64,000 nt of DNA from Rapana venosa (lineage: Eukaryota > Mollusca > Gastropoda > Neogastropoda > Muricidae): positions 52,233,411 through 52,297,410 of the forward strand of contig CM054155.1 in the NCBI GenBank assembly GCA_028751875.1, given 5' to 3'. Under the pieces are notes generated by a model. It did not search any database, was not told the origin of the DNA, and was given only the letters and a program-made list of their open reading frames with translations. Positions 21,901 through 31,790 of the stretch are shown in pieces. The position numbers and the translations under genes were made by a program. Within the stretch, counting starts at the first letter, position 1. The number at the start of each line of letters is the position of its first letter.

Positions 21901-22410
21901 GGAAGCAGTTCGTGCATTAAAATCACCAGAAAGCATCAAAAAGAAATCATCATGTGTTTTGTAAAGGTCTATAACACATTTTTCTAATAATTCTAATCCA
22001 TAGCCATTGTCAGTTTTGCTCCAAATGGCGAGTCATGTGGTGGAATGTATGTAGATATATAAATAACATCTTTCTTTGTGTTCAACAGCTCTTTACTAAT
22101 TTTCAGTATAACAACATTTTCAGTTTCTGTGTGAATTGTTTTAACATACTCAGAGTAACACTTCTTCACGAGAACCACTACACTCCAGAGTGTCTGCCGT
22201 GCTTAGTAAGCTTTCTTGCTTTTGAAATGTAACTGTTAAACTGTGCAAATGATGCTGTCTTAGATTACCAGAAAGAAACGTCTCTGTTAAAGGGAAAAAA
22301 AATCATACTGTGTGACAAAATTAATAAAATCTGGGTCTTCTAACTTAGGAATCAATCCACACACATTGTACACACAAAAATGTCATAACACCACATCATC
22401 TTTCCTGTTT
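18965..22410 (-). pseudogene. LINE ORF2: endonuclease-reverse transcriptase (decayed)
   Basis: Minus-strand remains of a complete EN-RT polyprotein. Endonuclease: an N-CGL start near 22,380, GDFNART (about 21,925), a VLDYFIVS strand and SDHLPVEL (about 21,590). RT: KCGKSPGIDG (about 20,850), PKEWAKAIVVPIFKKGD (about 20,720), FTDIKKAFDSV (about 20,450) and the active-site box FADDVVLLS (about 20,150). A thumb-like region follows, then a C-x-C-x8-H-x4-C zinc motif (about 19,150-19,215). It is split by several frameshifts and stops, so it is inactive. Full extent is about 3.4 kb, usual for ORF2. The FADD box and C-terminal finger suggest the Jockey/CR1/I assemblage, but the clade is not settled. 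It lies just downstream of a matching ORF1. Confidence 0.85.
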
Positions 22411-22496
22411 ATCCGAGGCATGAATTAGCTTGTCATGGTTTAACAACCCATTTGTGTCATGCTGTGCCTTACTAGGGTATGATGCCGGCCAAACCC

Positions 22497-24692
22497 CTAT
22501 TCATTCTCCCTCCCCGGTGAAGGGCTCCTAGAGTTATTTCCCTGATTCTCGCGGACTATTACACTGTCAGCTACTTCCTGTTCTTGGCGCCGCCTAAAAA
22601 GCATCAGTGATACTGCTTGGCTCAGCGTTCTTTTCTGGTTGCTGTCAGAGCGAAGGTGTCCGTGTGGTTTGGTCGTGATTCCTTTTTCTTGCCTGCACTT
22701 TCCTCCCTGCCTTGCGCGCAGAACGTGACTGGCAGGCTGGGGAATTGGACTCCAAGCCACTGCTCCCTTTGACTTTACCGGAACATTCACCCCCGCCTCC
22801 TGTTTTCCCTTCGGAAGTATCTGTTGCAGCTGGTTCCCCATCCCTTTTTCAGTCAGTTGTTGACCATGTCCTTGTCAGCTATTTGGTTCGAGTCAATTTG
22901 CAAGTTGGTTGTTATTACACTGTTGTAAAGTCATGTCCATTACGTCTTTATCTGTTCAGCACATAGTTCTCCATCATTGTTTACTGTGCTATTAGTTCTG
23001 TCATTTTGTTGATATGGTGTAGTTTCTCTTGTGTCTGTCTGTTTGTCCTCTGTCTGCCTAACTGTACCGTTTTCTGCATCCCTTATGTCTGTGTCTGTAT
23101 CACCGTCCACGTCATGGTTTGCCCACCACTCAGCAGCCATGTGTGATGCTGGCAGCAGCAGGTCATGGACTGTGTCTTGTGGAGTGTGCCGATCCTGCTG
23201 ACTGTTTCCTCCTGCCTTCTGTTCTCCTGGTTGCTGGTTGCTGCTGTGCTCCCAGGTCTGGAAGTCTGCCAGCTGTGTGGTTTGGGCGTCGAGCGGGCGC
23301 CTGGCTGTAAGTCTGGTGCCCTGGAACACCGGCAGTCTGTTGGCAGCGTGCTGGTGGCCAGTTGTGGAGCTTGTTGTGGTGCTGGTTTCTCTTCTCTGGA
23401 CAGGGTCGTCATTTATGCATGCGCTGATAGATAGAACTGCCATTTGACGCTCTTGATCCAAATTCCTTTCCTCTGTATAGTCTCTCTGTAAATTTGTACG
23501 CTGTTTTTCTCAGTCATATCTCCTGGTAATATGTCATATGGGAGTCGAGTAGTTTGCGGTGCACTGTTCTGGTAATGCTGGTAGTCCTGATTCTCTGGGT
23601 TGTGCTATCTCAAGATGATCTTCATTGTGATCAGCTGCTTGTTCTCTCCTGAAGTTGTGTTTCGGAACATAGTTTTTCATTCCTTCCCTCTGACTTTGCT
23701 GATTGGCGTGATTTCTGTCGTATCTACGATTTCTGTATGGTACTTTGTGTGTCGTCCTGAGGTAATAGTTTTTATTCCGTGAGGCTCCTGGCCAGAGAAT
23801 CATCTCTTCATCATAGCTGTCTTCTGGATCCGCCCATCTGGAAATCGTGCTCGAGATGGTTTTCGGTCCTTATTGATGACCTCTAATCTGCCGTTGTCTG
23901 AAAAAAGCAGTTATACCTGCGCTTGTAGAAGTCCAAGTTGTCTCTGCCTTGTTGTTAAATCAGAAGTGACTCTGATATTCTCACTTCTCAGTGAGTCTCG
24001 CAGCTCTCTGTCTGTCAGTATTTCCATTTTGTCCCCCCACCTCCCGAAACTGTACAATCAGTGGGCGGTTCTTCATCACTCTTTCTTTTCCTCCGACACG
24101 GAATGCCCTCCTGATATCCCAGTGAGTCACGTACGTCTGGAATGGACAGTCAGAATGTCTAGGATTTGATCTCGCATGTCGTTCCGTACTCCCTGATGGT
24201 TCACGGATTCCCAAAGAATTTCAGGTTGAAGGTTTTTGTTTCTGTCTCTGTCTGTTTCTGCCGCCTGTTCCAGTGTGTCCAGTCTCTGCCCGTATTGAAC
24301 GGTAGTCTTCTTGCAGATTTCTGATATCGTCAGCACCCTGGGCTTGCAAACTCTTTCAGCCTGTTGACATCATAGGACCATCTGGCGGAGTGTGTTGTTA
24401 GATGATCAAATGCTGTTCAGAGAAGCGTTGATAGAGGCTGTGTGGGATTGCAAGCAATGTAGCATCTGTCCTAGACGCCAGTCCATGACTTGGAAAACAG
24501 TATTGTACTGTGCATCAGGACAGCTGTCGACATAGTGGCTATGTATTACAACAAGGAAAGAAAGACTTTGATAAGAAAGGGGAAATCTTTCCTGGCTCTG
24601 TGACTTGAATTTTTCTAAGTCCAAAAATTCAAAATCTGATTTCAATTCATTGCTTGCAGAGAGAGCCAAAAAATTGCGACCACTCGCCACGA
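22497..24692 (-). pseudogene. LINE ORF1 with L1-ORF1-like RRM (decayed)
   Basis: Minus-strand frames between the ORF2 start and 24,692 read as one interrupted nucleic-acid-binding ORF1. It opens with MASGRNFLALSAS (24,690). A coiled-coil-like segment follows (about 24,150-24,330, QRLDTLEQAAETDRDRN). An RRM-like domain then contains RPLIVQF (about 24,040) and a C-terminal TSDLTTRQRQLGLL helix (about 23,945), similar in layout to L1 ORF1p. The rest is a long Q/N/R/T-rich tail to a stop at 22,497. Several stops and frameshifts are present. Known L1-type ORF1p forms trimers that coat the element RNA. The same role here is an inference. Confidence 0.65.
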
Positions 24693-24699
24693 AGTCAGC

Positions 24700-24800
24700 T
24701 CACCGAATCGAGAGAGAGAGAGAGAGACTCTGAACTCTGAAATAGTTTAATAGCACATCGGCCTTGGCCCCAATACAACAAAAGGGAATGATGGGGAAGT
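24700..24800. repeat. (GA)n-anchored interspersed repeat E
   Basis: A GA run followed by ACTCTGAAATAGTTTAATAG and GGCCCCAATACAAC. A similar order (GA)n, AACTCTAAACAGGTTTAATA, GGCCACAATACA occurs at 30,450-30,545, and the beginning again at 31,605-31,640. Confidence 0.55.
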
Positions 24801-24984
24801 GGGAGTGGTGCACAGTGGAAGAGAACAATGATTTAAGAATACAGATACAATTTTGAATCAGCTGAAAAGTCGCACTTCTATGTATGTACACATCTTCCCC
24901 TGTCAACAACTTAGGTTTATAACTTGGTAACTCTGTACGCTTACTTATTTCATTCCGATCACCAAGCACCAGCATAACTTACGA

Positions 24985-25372
24985 GAGAAGAAATGCGGGA
25001 AAAAAACATCCTGAGAATCATCTGTATAACTATAGAACCGCAGGAGATCCAGAAGTCCTTAATGTACCCGAAAGCAAAGACACAGACAGTCACCCTATCC
25101 TCCGAGAAGAAGTGGAAACAGCAGTCAGATCGCTGAAAAAGGGGAAGTCAGCAGGGGCTGACAACATTCCAGCTGAGTTGGTCCAAGCTGGAGGGGAAGC
25201 CATGATCAGCGCCTACTAAAAATCTGCAAAGATCTGGCAGACAGGAAAATGGCCAACACCATGGACACAGTCACTCATCATCACCCTCCCAAGAAAGGAA
25301 ATCTACAACAATGCCATAATTACCGCACAATCAGCCTCATATGTCACCCAAGCAGGTCATGGCCAGATAATA
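24985..25372 (+). pseudogene. RTE RT N-terminal part, frame-disrupted
   Basis: Continues the RT upstream of the long frame. It contains LREEVETAVRSLKKGKSAGA, the conserved RT block before motif A, followed by IPAELVQAGGEAM, a stop near 25,218, WQTGKWPTPWTQSLIITLP, and RTISLICHPSRS before a frameshift near 25,355. The endonuclease is absent, so the insertion begins inside the linker. Confidence 0.8.
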
Positions 25373-26623
25373 TTGAATAGACTGAAGCCACAAGCAGAGA
25401 CCATCATTGCTGAGGAACAAGCAGGTTTCAGAGCAGGGCGCAGCACAACAGAACAGATATTCAACCTCAGAATACTATGTGAGCGGTACCTTCAACATCA
25501 ACAAGACCTTTACCACGTATTTATCGATTTTAAGAAGGCATTTGACAGGGTGTGGCATGCAGCTTTGTGGGCAACCATGAATTTGTACAGCATCAATGCA
25601 AACCTGATCAGAGTCATCAAACAGCTGTACAGCGAGGCCACCAGTGCAGTGTACTACAACAACAACATTGGAGAATGGTTTCGAACAACAGTTGGAGTAA
25701 GGCAGGGCTGTCTACTCTCACCCACTCTTTTCAACATCTTCCTTGAGAGAATCATGGCTGATGCACTGGAACATCATGAAGGATCAGTCAGCATTGGTGG
25801 CAGAACGATCACAAACCTCCGCTTCGCAGATGACATTGATGGAATAGCAGGATCAGAAAAAGAGCTTGCCAGCCTAACAGAACACTTGAATAAGGCCTCC
25901 AAAACATACGGCATGGAAATCAGTGCAGAGAAGACCAAACTGATGACTAATAACACCAACGGCATTAGCACTGATATCAGGGTTAATGACCAGAAGCTGG
26001 AAACAGTTCAAAGCTTCAAGTACCTGGGAGCCATTGTATCAGACCAGGGATCCAAGCCAGAAGTAGTATGCAGGACTGCACAGACAATAACAGCTTTGTC
26101 AAAACTAAACACCATCTGGAGAGATAAGAATATCTCACTTATCTCCAAGATCAGACTAATGCGCTCCCTTGTCATATCCATATTTCTGTATGCCTGTGAA
26201 TCATGGACCCTGACTGCAGATTTGGAGAGAAGAGTACAGGCAGTGGAGATGAGATGCTTTCGGAGACTCCTTGGCATCTCCTACAAAGACCACATAAGCA
26301 ACGAAAGCGTGCATAACAGAATCCAGCAAACCATTGGACCCTATGTGAACCTTCTAACGATCGTGAAAAAGCGTAAACTTAAATGGTATGGGCATGTCAC
26401 AAGATCCCAAGGAATTACAAAGACAGTTTTGCAAGGCACTGTCCAAGGAGGAAGAAGAAGAGGCAGACCAAGGAAGAGCTGGGAGGATAACATCAGCGAA
26501 TGGACAGGCCTAGAACTCAACAAAACCCTGAGAAAGGCAGAACAGAGAGAGGAATGGAGGGAACTGGTTGTTGAGTCTTTGAGGGTGCCCTCACGGTCGT
26601 CAGACTACGGGACAGATAGATAG
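25373..26623 (+). CDS. RTE-type reverse transcriptase, long intact frame
   Basis: Open for about 416 codons. Palm motifs are in order: DFKKAFDRVW (residues 52-61, motif A Asp), RQGCLLSPTLFN (110-121, motif B) and RFADDID (150-156, catalytic Asp pair). KYLGA (216-220) and an RTE C-terminal domain with KLKWYGHVTR and GGRRRGRPRKSW follow. All catalytic residues are kept. The first codon is not a true start, since coding continues upstream across a frameshift. The element mobilises its RNA by target-primed reverse transcription, but here it lacks the endonuclease. It ends in a (GATA)n tail (about 26,617-26,641), as RTE elements often end in short tandem repeats. The open frame suggests a young insertion. 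Confidence 0.9.
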   Translation: MNRLKPQAETIIAEEQAGFRAGRSTTEQIFNLRILCERYLQHQQDLYHVFIDFKKAFDRVWHAALWATMNLYSINANLIRVIKQLYSEATSAVYYNNNIGEWFRTTVGVRQGCLLSPTLFNIFLERIMADALEHHEGSVSIGGRTITNLRFADDIDGIAGSEKELASLTEHLNKASKTYGMEISAEKTKLMTNNTNGISTDIRVNDQKLETVQSFKYLGAIVSDQGSKPEVVCRTAQTITALSKLNTIWRDKNISLISKIRLMRSLVISIFLYACESWTLTADLERRVQAVEMRCFRRLLGISYKDHISNESVHNRIQQTIGPYVNLLTIVKKRKLKWYGHVTRSQGITKTVLQGTVQGGRRRGRPRKSWEDNISEWTGLELNKTLRKAEQREEWRELVVESLRVPSRSSDYGTDR

Positions 26624-26641
26624 ATAGATAGATAGATAGAG
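26617..26641 (+). repeat. (GATA)n tail of the RTE insertion
   Basis: Six GATA units directly after the RT stop codon, interpreted as the element's 3' terminus. Confidence 0.8.
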
Positions 26642-26779
26642 AATCATGGCTATGTGCCATAAGTCTAACTTACATGAACAGTCTAAGACAGCAATGCAGT
26701 CTTTAATAAGAAAACAACAAACAAACAAACCTAATGACAAATGACCCACAGTGCTGTTCAGTATATGAAACGAAACTGA

Positions 26780-27362
26780 CAATTCATTTTAGGATTACAG
26801 AACCCTAAATGGATTGAAACCAGTCAGTAATATGTTTCGATAACATATTCTTCTTCCCAATTTTAAGTTATTTAAAATGTTTATAAACTTTGAAAGCAGA
26901 AAACTTACATACCTCATACAGTCATGTGACATCACCACACAGAAAAATAGCATCACATAGAACTTTCAAGAAAAAAGAGGGAGGAAACATTCACATTTAA
27001 AAAACATACAAAAAGGCACAAAACTAATGCAGTATAGTGAAACATGGCAAAAGTTAATGTTCCGAATGACAGATGTACAGTATCATCTGTGTTCTTTGAT
27101 TTGTAGCATGAAATACATATCTAGATAAACTATATCTGAGAGTGGTATTTTTGGCTCTGAGAAGCACGTTTAGAGGAAGAGTAACAAAATCGCTAAGGAA
27201 TTTTTTTCTTATATTGTCATATGCATTACACATATACACAAAATGCTGTTCATTTTTAATCTGTTTTTTTCAAAATGGACAGTTTTTGTCACAAAACGAT
27301 TTGCTATATCGATGTACATTATTATTTAGAGGAAGAACATTAAATCTTATTTGTGTAATGGC
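26780..27362 (-). pseudogene. LINE ORF2 C-terminal fragment, same family as 19-22 kb
   Basis: 27,054-27,239 on the minus strand aligns with the terminal part of the 18.97 kb ORF2: NIRKKFLSDFVTLPLNVLL matches MREKFLKNFLDLPLSRLL, and SRYVFHA matches GKYVFHA. Remains of the zinc-finger segment lie at 27,230-27,300. 26,780-27,050 is probably the element's 3' untranslated part. Strongly 5'-truncated, ending where the Tigger-like terminus starts. Confidence 0.75.
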
Positions 27363-27639
27363 AACAGTCGAACACGCTTAAGCCGAGCTCGCCCTGGGAA
27401 TGAAAAATCGTTTCGCTTATTGAGTTTGTGCATACCCGAGTTCGGATAAGCCAAACCTTTCCCGAGAAATTACCCTGCAGATCTGCTTAAACGAGCTTTT
27501 ACAGAATAAGTTGTAAAATCATGTGGAATGTTTGTAAAAAGGCTTTTTTTTAAAGAGAATATCTTTGCTTCCATTTGCAACTGAAACATGAATTGAAAAT
27601 TTTGCGAAAGTTTGTAGACGTATACGCTGCTTTTCTATC

Positions 27640-27935
27640 GATTTCACTTCACTTCATTCACCCGGTAAAAACAGAACAAAGCTCGAAACATTGAACACGT
27701 CTTTTGGGTGGTATGAAGCCATTTTGGGGTTGAGAATCTCCTCTGCCCATGCGGGGGGACGCTTCATCGACAGCTTTTCTTTCACCGGGCATGGTTTTGC
27801 ACATGATGTCGTGTCAAGTTTAAAGCCATGCAGCCAACCTTCCTTGCATTTCCAGTTTGCATGTCCTGATTTTCTAGCTATTTCTGTGGCCTTTTCCATC
27901 AAGATATTGCCAGTGATTGGGGCATTTGCCGCGTG
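27640..27935 (-). pseudogene. Tigger-type transposase, CENP-B helix-turn-helix fragment
   Basis: The minus-strand frame gives MEKATEIARKSGHANWKCK, then GWLHGFK, the second helix-turn-helix of CENP-B/Tigger/Jerky proteins, and after a linker YHPKDVFNVSSFVLFLP. In working transposases this last region is normally N.DETG, the first catalytic Asp of the DDE domain. Here that motif is destroyed and the DDE domain is missing, so the copy cannot transpose. Binding of the element's own ends is the known role of this domain in the family. Confidence 0.75.
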
Positions 27936-27974
27936 AGCAACTGAAAACCATTCGAGAAGGGCGTGTCACACGCA

Positions 27975-28135
27975 CACCCCTGCACACACACACACACGCA
28001 CACGCATGCATGCAGGGACACACACACACACACGCACACGCACATGCACTCACACAAAGTAGATCTCTCCCCCCCCCCCCCCCCCCCCCCCTCTCTCTCC
28101 CCCCCCCCCCTCTCTCTCTCTGTATTCAGTCTCCT
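27975..28135. repeat. (AC)n with C-rich and (CT)n runs
   Basis: Alternating CACACA, two C homopolymers (about 20 and 10) and CTCTCT. Homopolymer lengths may be unreliable. Confidence 0.85.
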
Positions 28136-28181
28136 ATTTTACGGTTGTCTGGTATCACTTTAAGTGGAAAGAAGTTAAAAT

Positions 28182-28214
28182 TGAAGGCTTACTTACTTAC
28201 TTACTTACTTACAC

Positions 28215-28249
<35 letters not shown>

Positions 28250-28260
28250 CACACACACTC
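28182..28260. repeat. (CTTA)n then (CA)n
   Basis: About seven CTTA units pass into a CA run. Confidence 0.9.
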
Positions 28261-28619
28261 AGCCCTTTGTTTCTTGGGAGACACTGTGTTTGTAAAAAAA
28301 ACTTTAAAATTAGTTAACCAAAGTAGCAGTACAACCGTCACCACAAACAAGTAAAGCAGGTATTAAAGTTTTGTTCACTAAAGTATGAGTACTGTAAAAA
28401 TCAGGTAGGAAATCCAGCAGCGGATGATAAATAAGCCTTTCAAATAAAAATTCGCCCAGTCGCTAATAGACAGCAAAGAAAAATGTGTTGTGCTGGCACC
28501 TCGAGACACTGGACTTGGACCCCTGACCGCGCGGAGCCTAGATAGCAGCCAGATGGAATTTAGGTTATGGAGTGAAAGTTCCAGCCGCCAACTAAAGAAA
28601 GAGTCGGGTTTTTCCTGTT

Positions 28620-29035
28620 TTGAGCAGCCATGGCTCATTTTCATTAGCCAGTACACCCACCCAGCGGTGTGTAGGGCAGCAACAAAGCGCTTCCACTCCT
28701 GCCTATCCTGGGACAACCTAGTCACTGGTCCCCAAGAGTGCTGCATGGCCTTCATCTCACTTTCTACAGTTCTCCTCCACGTTGCTTTTGGTCTTCCTTT
28801 CTTTCTCCTTCCTTCTGGGGTCCAGTGCAATGCTGTTCTTGTGATTGACTGTGGGTCTCTTCCGAGGATGTGCCCAATCCACTTCCACCCTCGTCTGTTG
28901 ATGATGGTTCCCATGTCTTCTTGCCTGCATCTCCGTAGTAGGTCTTCATTGGAGATCTTCTCTGGCCAAAAGATCCGGAGAATTCTTGGCAGGCATGTGG
29001 TGTGGAAGGATCGAAACTGAAACAAAACTGAGCCC
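28620..29035 (-). pseudogene. non-LTR reverse transcriptase C-terminal fragment (L2/RTE-like)
   Basis: The minus-strand frame contains FHTTCLPRILRIFW, KISNEDLLRRC, RRGWKWIGHILGR, GRRKKGRPKATWRRTVE and SQDRQEWKRFVAALHTAG. This is the conserved region after the RT palm in many invertebrate non-LTR elements. It is a different family from the RTE at 25 kb, judging by the WRRTVE and AALH blocks. No stop interrupts these 130 codons. 5'-truncated, and inserted in the Tigger-like element. Confidence 0.75.
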
Positions 29036-29479
29036 CAGCTCACATACTTTCGACTATCCCATAAACCAGGCCAGTCCCAAATCTCACAAGGTTAACTTTC
29101 GACCTGCCCTTCCCTGTACCTCTCCCTGGGTCACCTAATTCATGCAGGCAAGCTTACCACTTTCATTGTGCAAACAATGGCACCCGCGAAACAGTGTGGC
29201 ATGCGTCGTCCGCATACTCACAAAAACAGGTGATGGGTTCGTTTCGGTAGGCTAATTATAGCCACGCGGAAATATGCTTATTTTGCCGACGTGCTTTTCA
29301 AACAGCTACAAAAAAGACTCTCCGACAGTGTTTAAAGTTTGGCTTAGTTGTCAAAATCATGTTTGAGATGTCCGTGTTTGAGTTAGCTATAGTTTGACAG
29401 AGTTTGGCTTATCCGAATTAGAAATAGTCTTACAAAGAGGGGTGTCTGGCGGGGAATTGGTTTTGGTTAGGCGAGTGTG

Positions 29480-29513
29480 AGTCTATATATATATATATAA
29501 AATATATTATATT

Positions 29514-29562
<49 letters not shown>
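29480..29562. repeat. (AT)n/(TG)n microsatellite
   Basis: TATATA run passing into TG repeats. Confidence 0.9.
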
Positions 29563-29564
<2 letters not shown>

Positions 29565-29622
29565 AAAGTTTGTTTTCATAAATTATATGGGTATTTTGAT
29601 ATGGTCATTTTAAAAATATGCT

Positions 29623-29671
<49 letters not shown>
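29623..29671. repeat. (TG)n microsatellite
   Basis: Nearly perfect TG run of about 24 units, immediately followed by repeat family F. Confidence 0.95.
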
Positions 29672-29674
<3 letters not shown>

Positions 29675-29765
29675 GTCAAGTCAAGTCAAATTTTTATTTC
29701 CAAATGGTACATTGAATAAGCAATGCATTTGTAGTTTTTTCATCAAGCCATCTATCTAAGAACAA
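29672..29765 (+). repeat. interspersed repeat family F (AGTCAAGTCAAA...), copy 1
   Basis: Starts GAAGTCAAGTCAAGTCAAAT after a TG run, then TTATTTCCAAATGGTACATTG and a CATCAAGCCAT motif. The copy at 31,180-31,275 has the same order and also follows a TG run. Related starts occur near 1,366 and 2,800. Unclassified, possibly the end of a retroposon. Confidence 0.6.
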
Positions 29766-30002
29766 AAACAACTTGATCAATAATATCTAACTACATTATC
29801 ACGATAACCCTGAATAACAAAGCTGACCCAAAGAGAAACAACACACACCACAAAAAAACAACAACAACAAAGCAAACAAAAAACAAAAAACAAACAAAAC
29901 AAAACAAAAACCAAACCCCAAAACAAGAAAAAGTACACTGCAGAACTCAATACACACAAAACACACACACACCACAGTACAATGCATCACAACGCGGGGC
30001 GG

Positions 30003-30004
30003 GG

Positions 30005-30045
<41 letters not shown>

Positions 30046-30056
30046 CACACATACAC
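30003..30056. repeat. (CA)n microsatellite
   Basis: CGCG then about 20 CA units. The flanks, 29,780-30,000 and 30,057-30,330, are A-rich and otherwise unassigned. Confidence 0.95.
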
Positions 30057-30334
30057 AGGTACATATACGCGTACACAGGTTACTCAGATTAGAAAAAAAT
30101 TAGAGAAACAATAATAAAAAGAACAAGTAATAAAAAATATGTTATTGATGTCAAACAAATTATACCGGGTTATAATATCACCTTTCAATTCCATACTTTA
30201 GAATAAATGACAAATAACAAACGAAAACCACAAAAAAACACGAAAGAGCAAACAAAATAATCAAATAAGGAAACAAAGGAACAAAGCATACAAAAAACAA
30301 ACGCAAAGAAAAAACAACAACAAAGGAAAGACTC

Positions 30335-30375
30335 GCGCTGGCTTTCCCCAGGTTAAGCAGCATCCAGCGTGGTGT
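30335..30375 (+). mobile_element. SINE-C 5S-like fragment
   Basis: GCTGGCTTTCCCCAGGTTAA and GCAGCATCCAGCGTGG correspond to the junction of tRNA head and 5S-like module in SINE-C (2,090-2,135). A TG tract cuts it off. Confidence 0.6.
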
Positions 30376-30444
30376 GTGTGTTGTGTGTGTGTGTGTTGTT
30401 GTTGTTGTTGCTTGGATTTTACGTCTGTCCACTCAAAGTGATAT

Positions 30445-30482
<38 letters not shown>

Positions 30483-30560
30483 AGTGAGGAGAGAGAGAAC
30501 TCTAAACAGGTTTAATATGTACACTAGCTTTAGGCCACAATACATGGAGTTTGAGGGAAT
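30376..30560. repeat. (TG)n/(TTG)n, (GA)n and repeat E copy
   Basis: TG and TTG runs, then GGATTTTACGTCTGTCCACT with AGTGATATTAGAG (compare AACGTCTTGTCACATTAAGT and GGTATTAGAC at 3,246-3,275), a GA run, then AACTCTAAACAGGTTTAATA as at 24.7 kb. Confidence 0.7.
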
Positions 30561-30871
30561 GCGAAAAGAAAAATACTGATGTCGTGCCAAATTCACTGTA
30601 ACAAGAAAAAACAACCAATTCCTTGTGGAGCATTATCACAATAGCCCTATCAGGAACAGGCTTGGAACGTGATAAACACATATTATACTGCAGTAATAAT
30701 GTTGTTAATATACACCAATTTCACGATGTCAAAACGCAATATTTCTTTTCAGAATAATCGCAACAATACTTGTGAAATATATCTTGTAATGTACATCAAG
30801 AACTTAAATAATATTTTGATATAACAACTTCTTCCTTCTATTAATGGAGTGAAAAATGTATCCGGATAGAT

Positions 30872-30873
30872 AA

Positions 30874-30964
<91 letters not shown>

Positions 30965-30982
30965 GCACGCATTCATGCGTGC

Positions 30983-31068
<86 letters not shown>

Positions 31069-31075
31069 TCTCTAT
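30872..31075. repeat. (TG)-(GA)-(TG)-(CTGT)-(CT) compound microsatellite
   Basis: GA at about 30,893-30,931 and CT at about 31,012-31,068 are mutually complementary arms around a TG/CTGT centre, so a long hairpin is possible. 30,560-30,870 upstream holds nothing recognised. Confidence 0.9.
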
Positions 31076-31159
31076 ATCCCCAGTACTGTGAGCCGTTCTT
31101 AACAATGTTATTATCACTATGATCTAGAAAATGAATGATGGCAACCTACCCTGAAGCGA

Positions 31160-31275
31160 ACAGTGTGTGTGTGTGTGTGTGAAAGTTAAAGTCAAAGTCA
31201 AACTGCTATTTCCACATAGTACATTGACACATATAAATAGCAAAGTATTGGGTTTTTTTCCCCCATCAAGCCATA
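31160..31275 (+). repeat. (TG)n followed by repeat family F, copy 2
   Basis: TG run, then GTCAAAGTCAAACTGCTATT and TTCCACATAGTACATTGACA, then CATCAAGCCATAAATAC. Same arrangement as 29.62-29.77 kb. Confidence 0.6.
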
Positions 31276-31565
31276 AATACCTGTGTACGCATATACGCGC
31301 GTGTGTGTATGTATATGTGTATGTGTGTGTCTAAACAACAAACAAACAAAAATCCCATTGTTTTAGTCTCTCTGGTGGCGCCAATGTATGAGAAATGGCA
31401 ACTGTTTCCCAGGATAAGTGACTGGCAAAGGATGTATTAAAAGTGGCCCTAAATGCCGTGTATAATTATGTGCGTTAAGCGAGTGTGTGGGTTTGTGTGT
31501 TTGCAAACCCCCGACATGTGTGTGTTTATGTGTTTGGGTACCTTCAAATCTGCATGCCTATGTGA
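31276..31565. other. no recognised feature
   Basis: Mixed sequence with short TGTA runs. No gene or family member identified. Confidence 0.5.
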
Positions 31566-31790
31566 GTGAGTGAGTGAGTGTGTGTATTTGTGTGTGTGTG
31601 TGAAAGAGAGAGAGAGAGAGAGAGAGAGAGAACTCAGAACTCTCTGTTGCATTGTCAATTTCTCCTACGCCAACCATATATTATGCCTAAGGCAAGAGAG
31701 GAGAGAAGAGAGAGAGAAAGAGAGAGAGAAAAAGAAGAGAGAGAAGAGGGGAAAAGGGGAAGAGAGAGAGAAGACAGACACAAAACCCAA
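31566..31790. repeat. (GAGT), (TG) and (GA)-rich tracts
   Basis: GAGT repeats, a TG stretch and a GA run, then a 110-bp GA/A-rich polypurine segment at 31,692-31,785. Confidence 0.85.

Larger units (their letters stand above)
27366..29440 (-). mobile_element. pogo/Tigger-like DNA transposon remnant with nested insertions
   Basis: The left end begins CAGTCGAACACGCTTAAGCC, a CAGT-type terminus common in pogo/Tigger elements. A 16-bp sequence at 27,441-27,456 (TTCGGATAAGCCAAAC) is perfectly inverted at 29,402-29,417, and related TTTGGCTTA motifs surround the right copy. A CENP-B-type DNA-binding fragment lies inside on the minus strand. An L2/RTE fragment (28.6-29.0 kb), CA runs and (ACTT)n interrupt the interior. 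The outermost right end was not defined. Confidence 0.6.

Noticed and set aside
22940..23461. Separate Q/T-rich host protein
   Set aside because: It lies between RRM-like and C-terminal pieces on the same strand just upstream of ORF2, so it is best read as part of the decayed LINE ORF1.
29194..29250. ATGGCACCCGCGAAACAGTG as a transposase start
   Set aside because: It reads on the plus strand, opposite to the CENP-B-like fragment, and stops after 18 codons.
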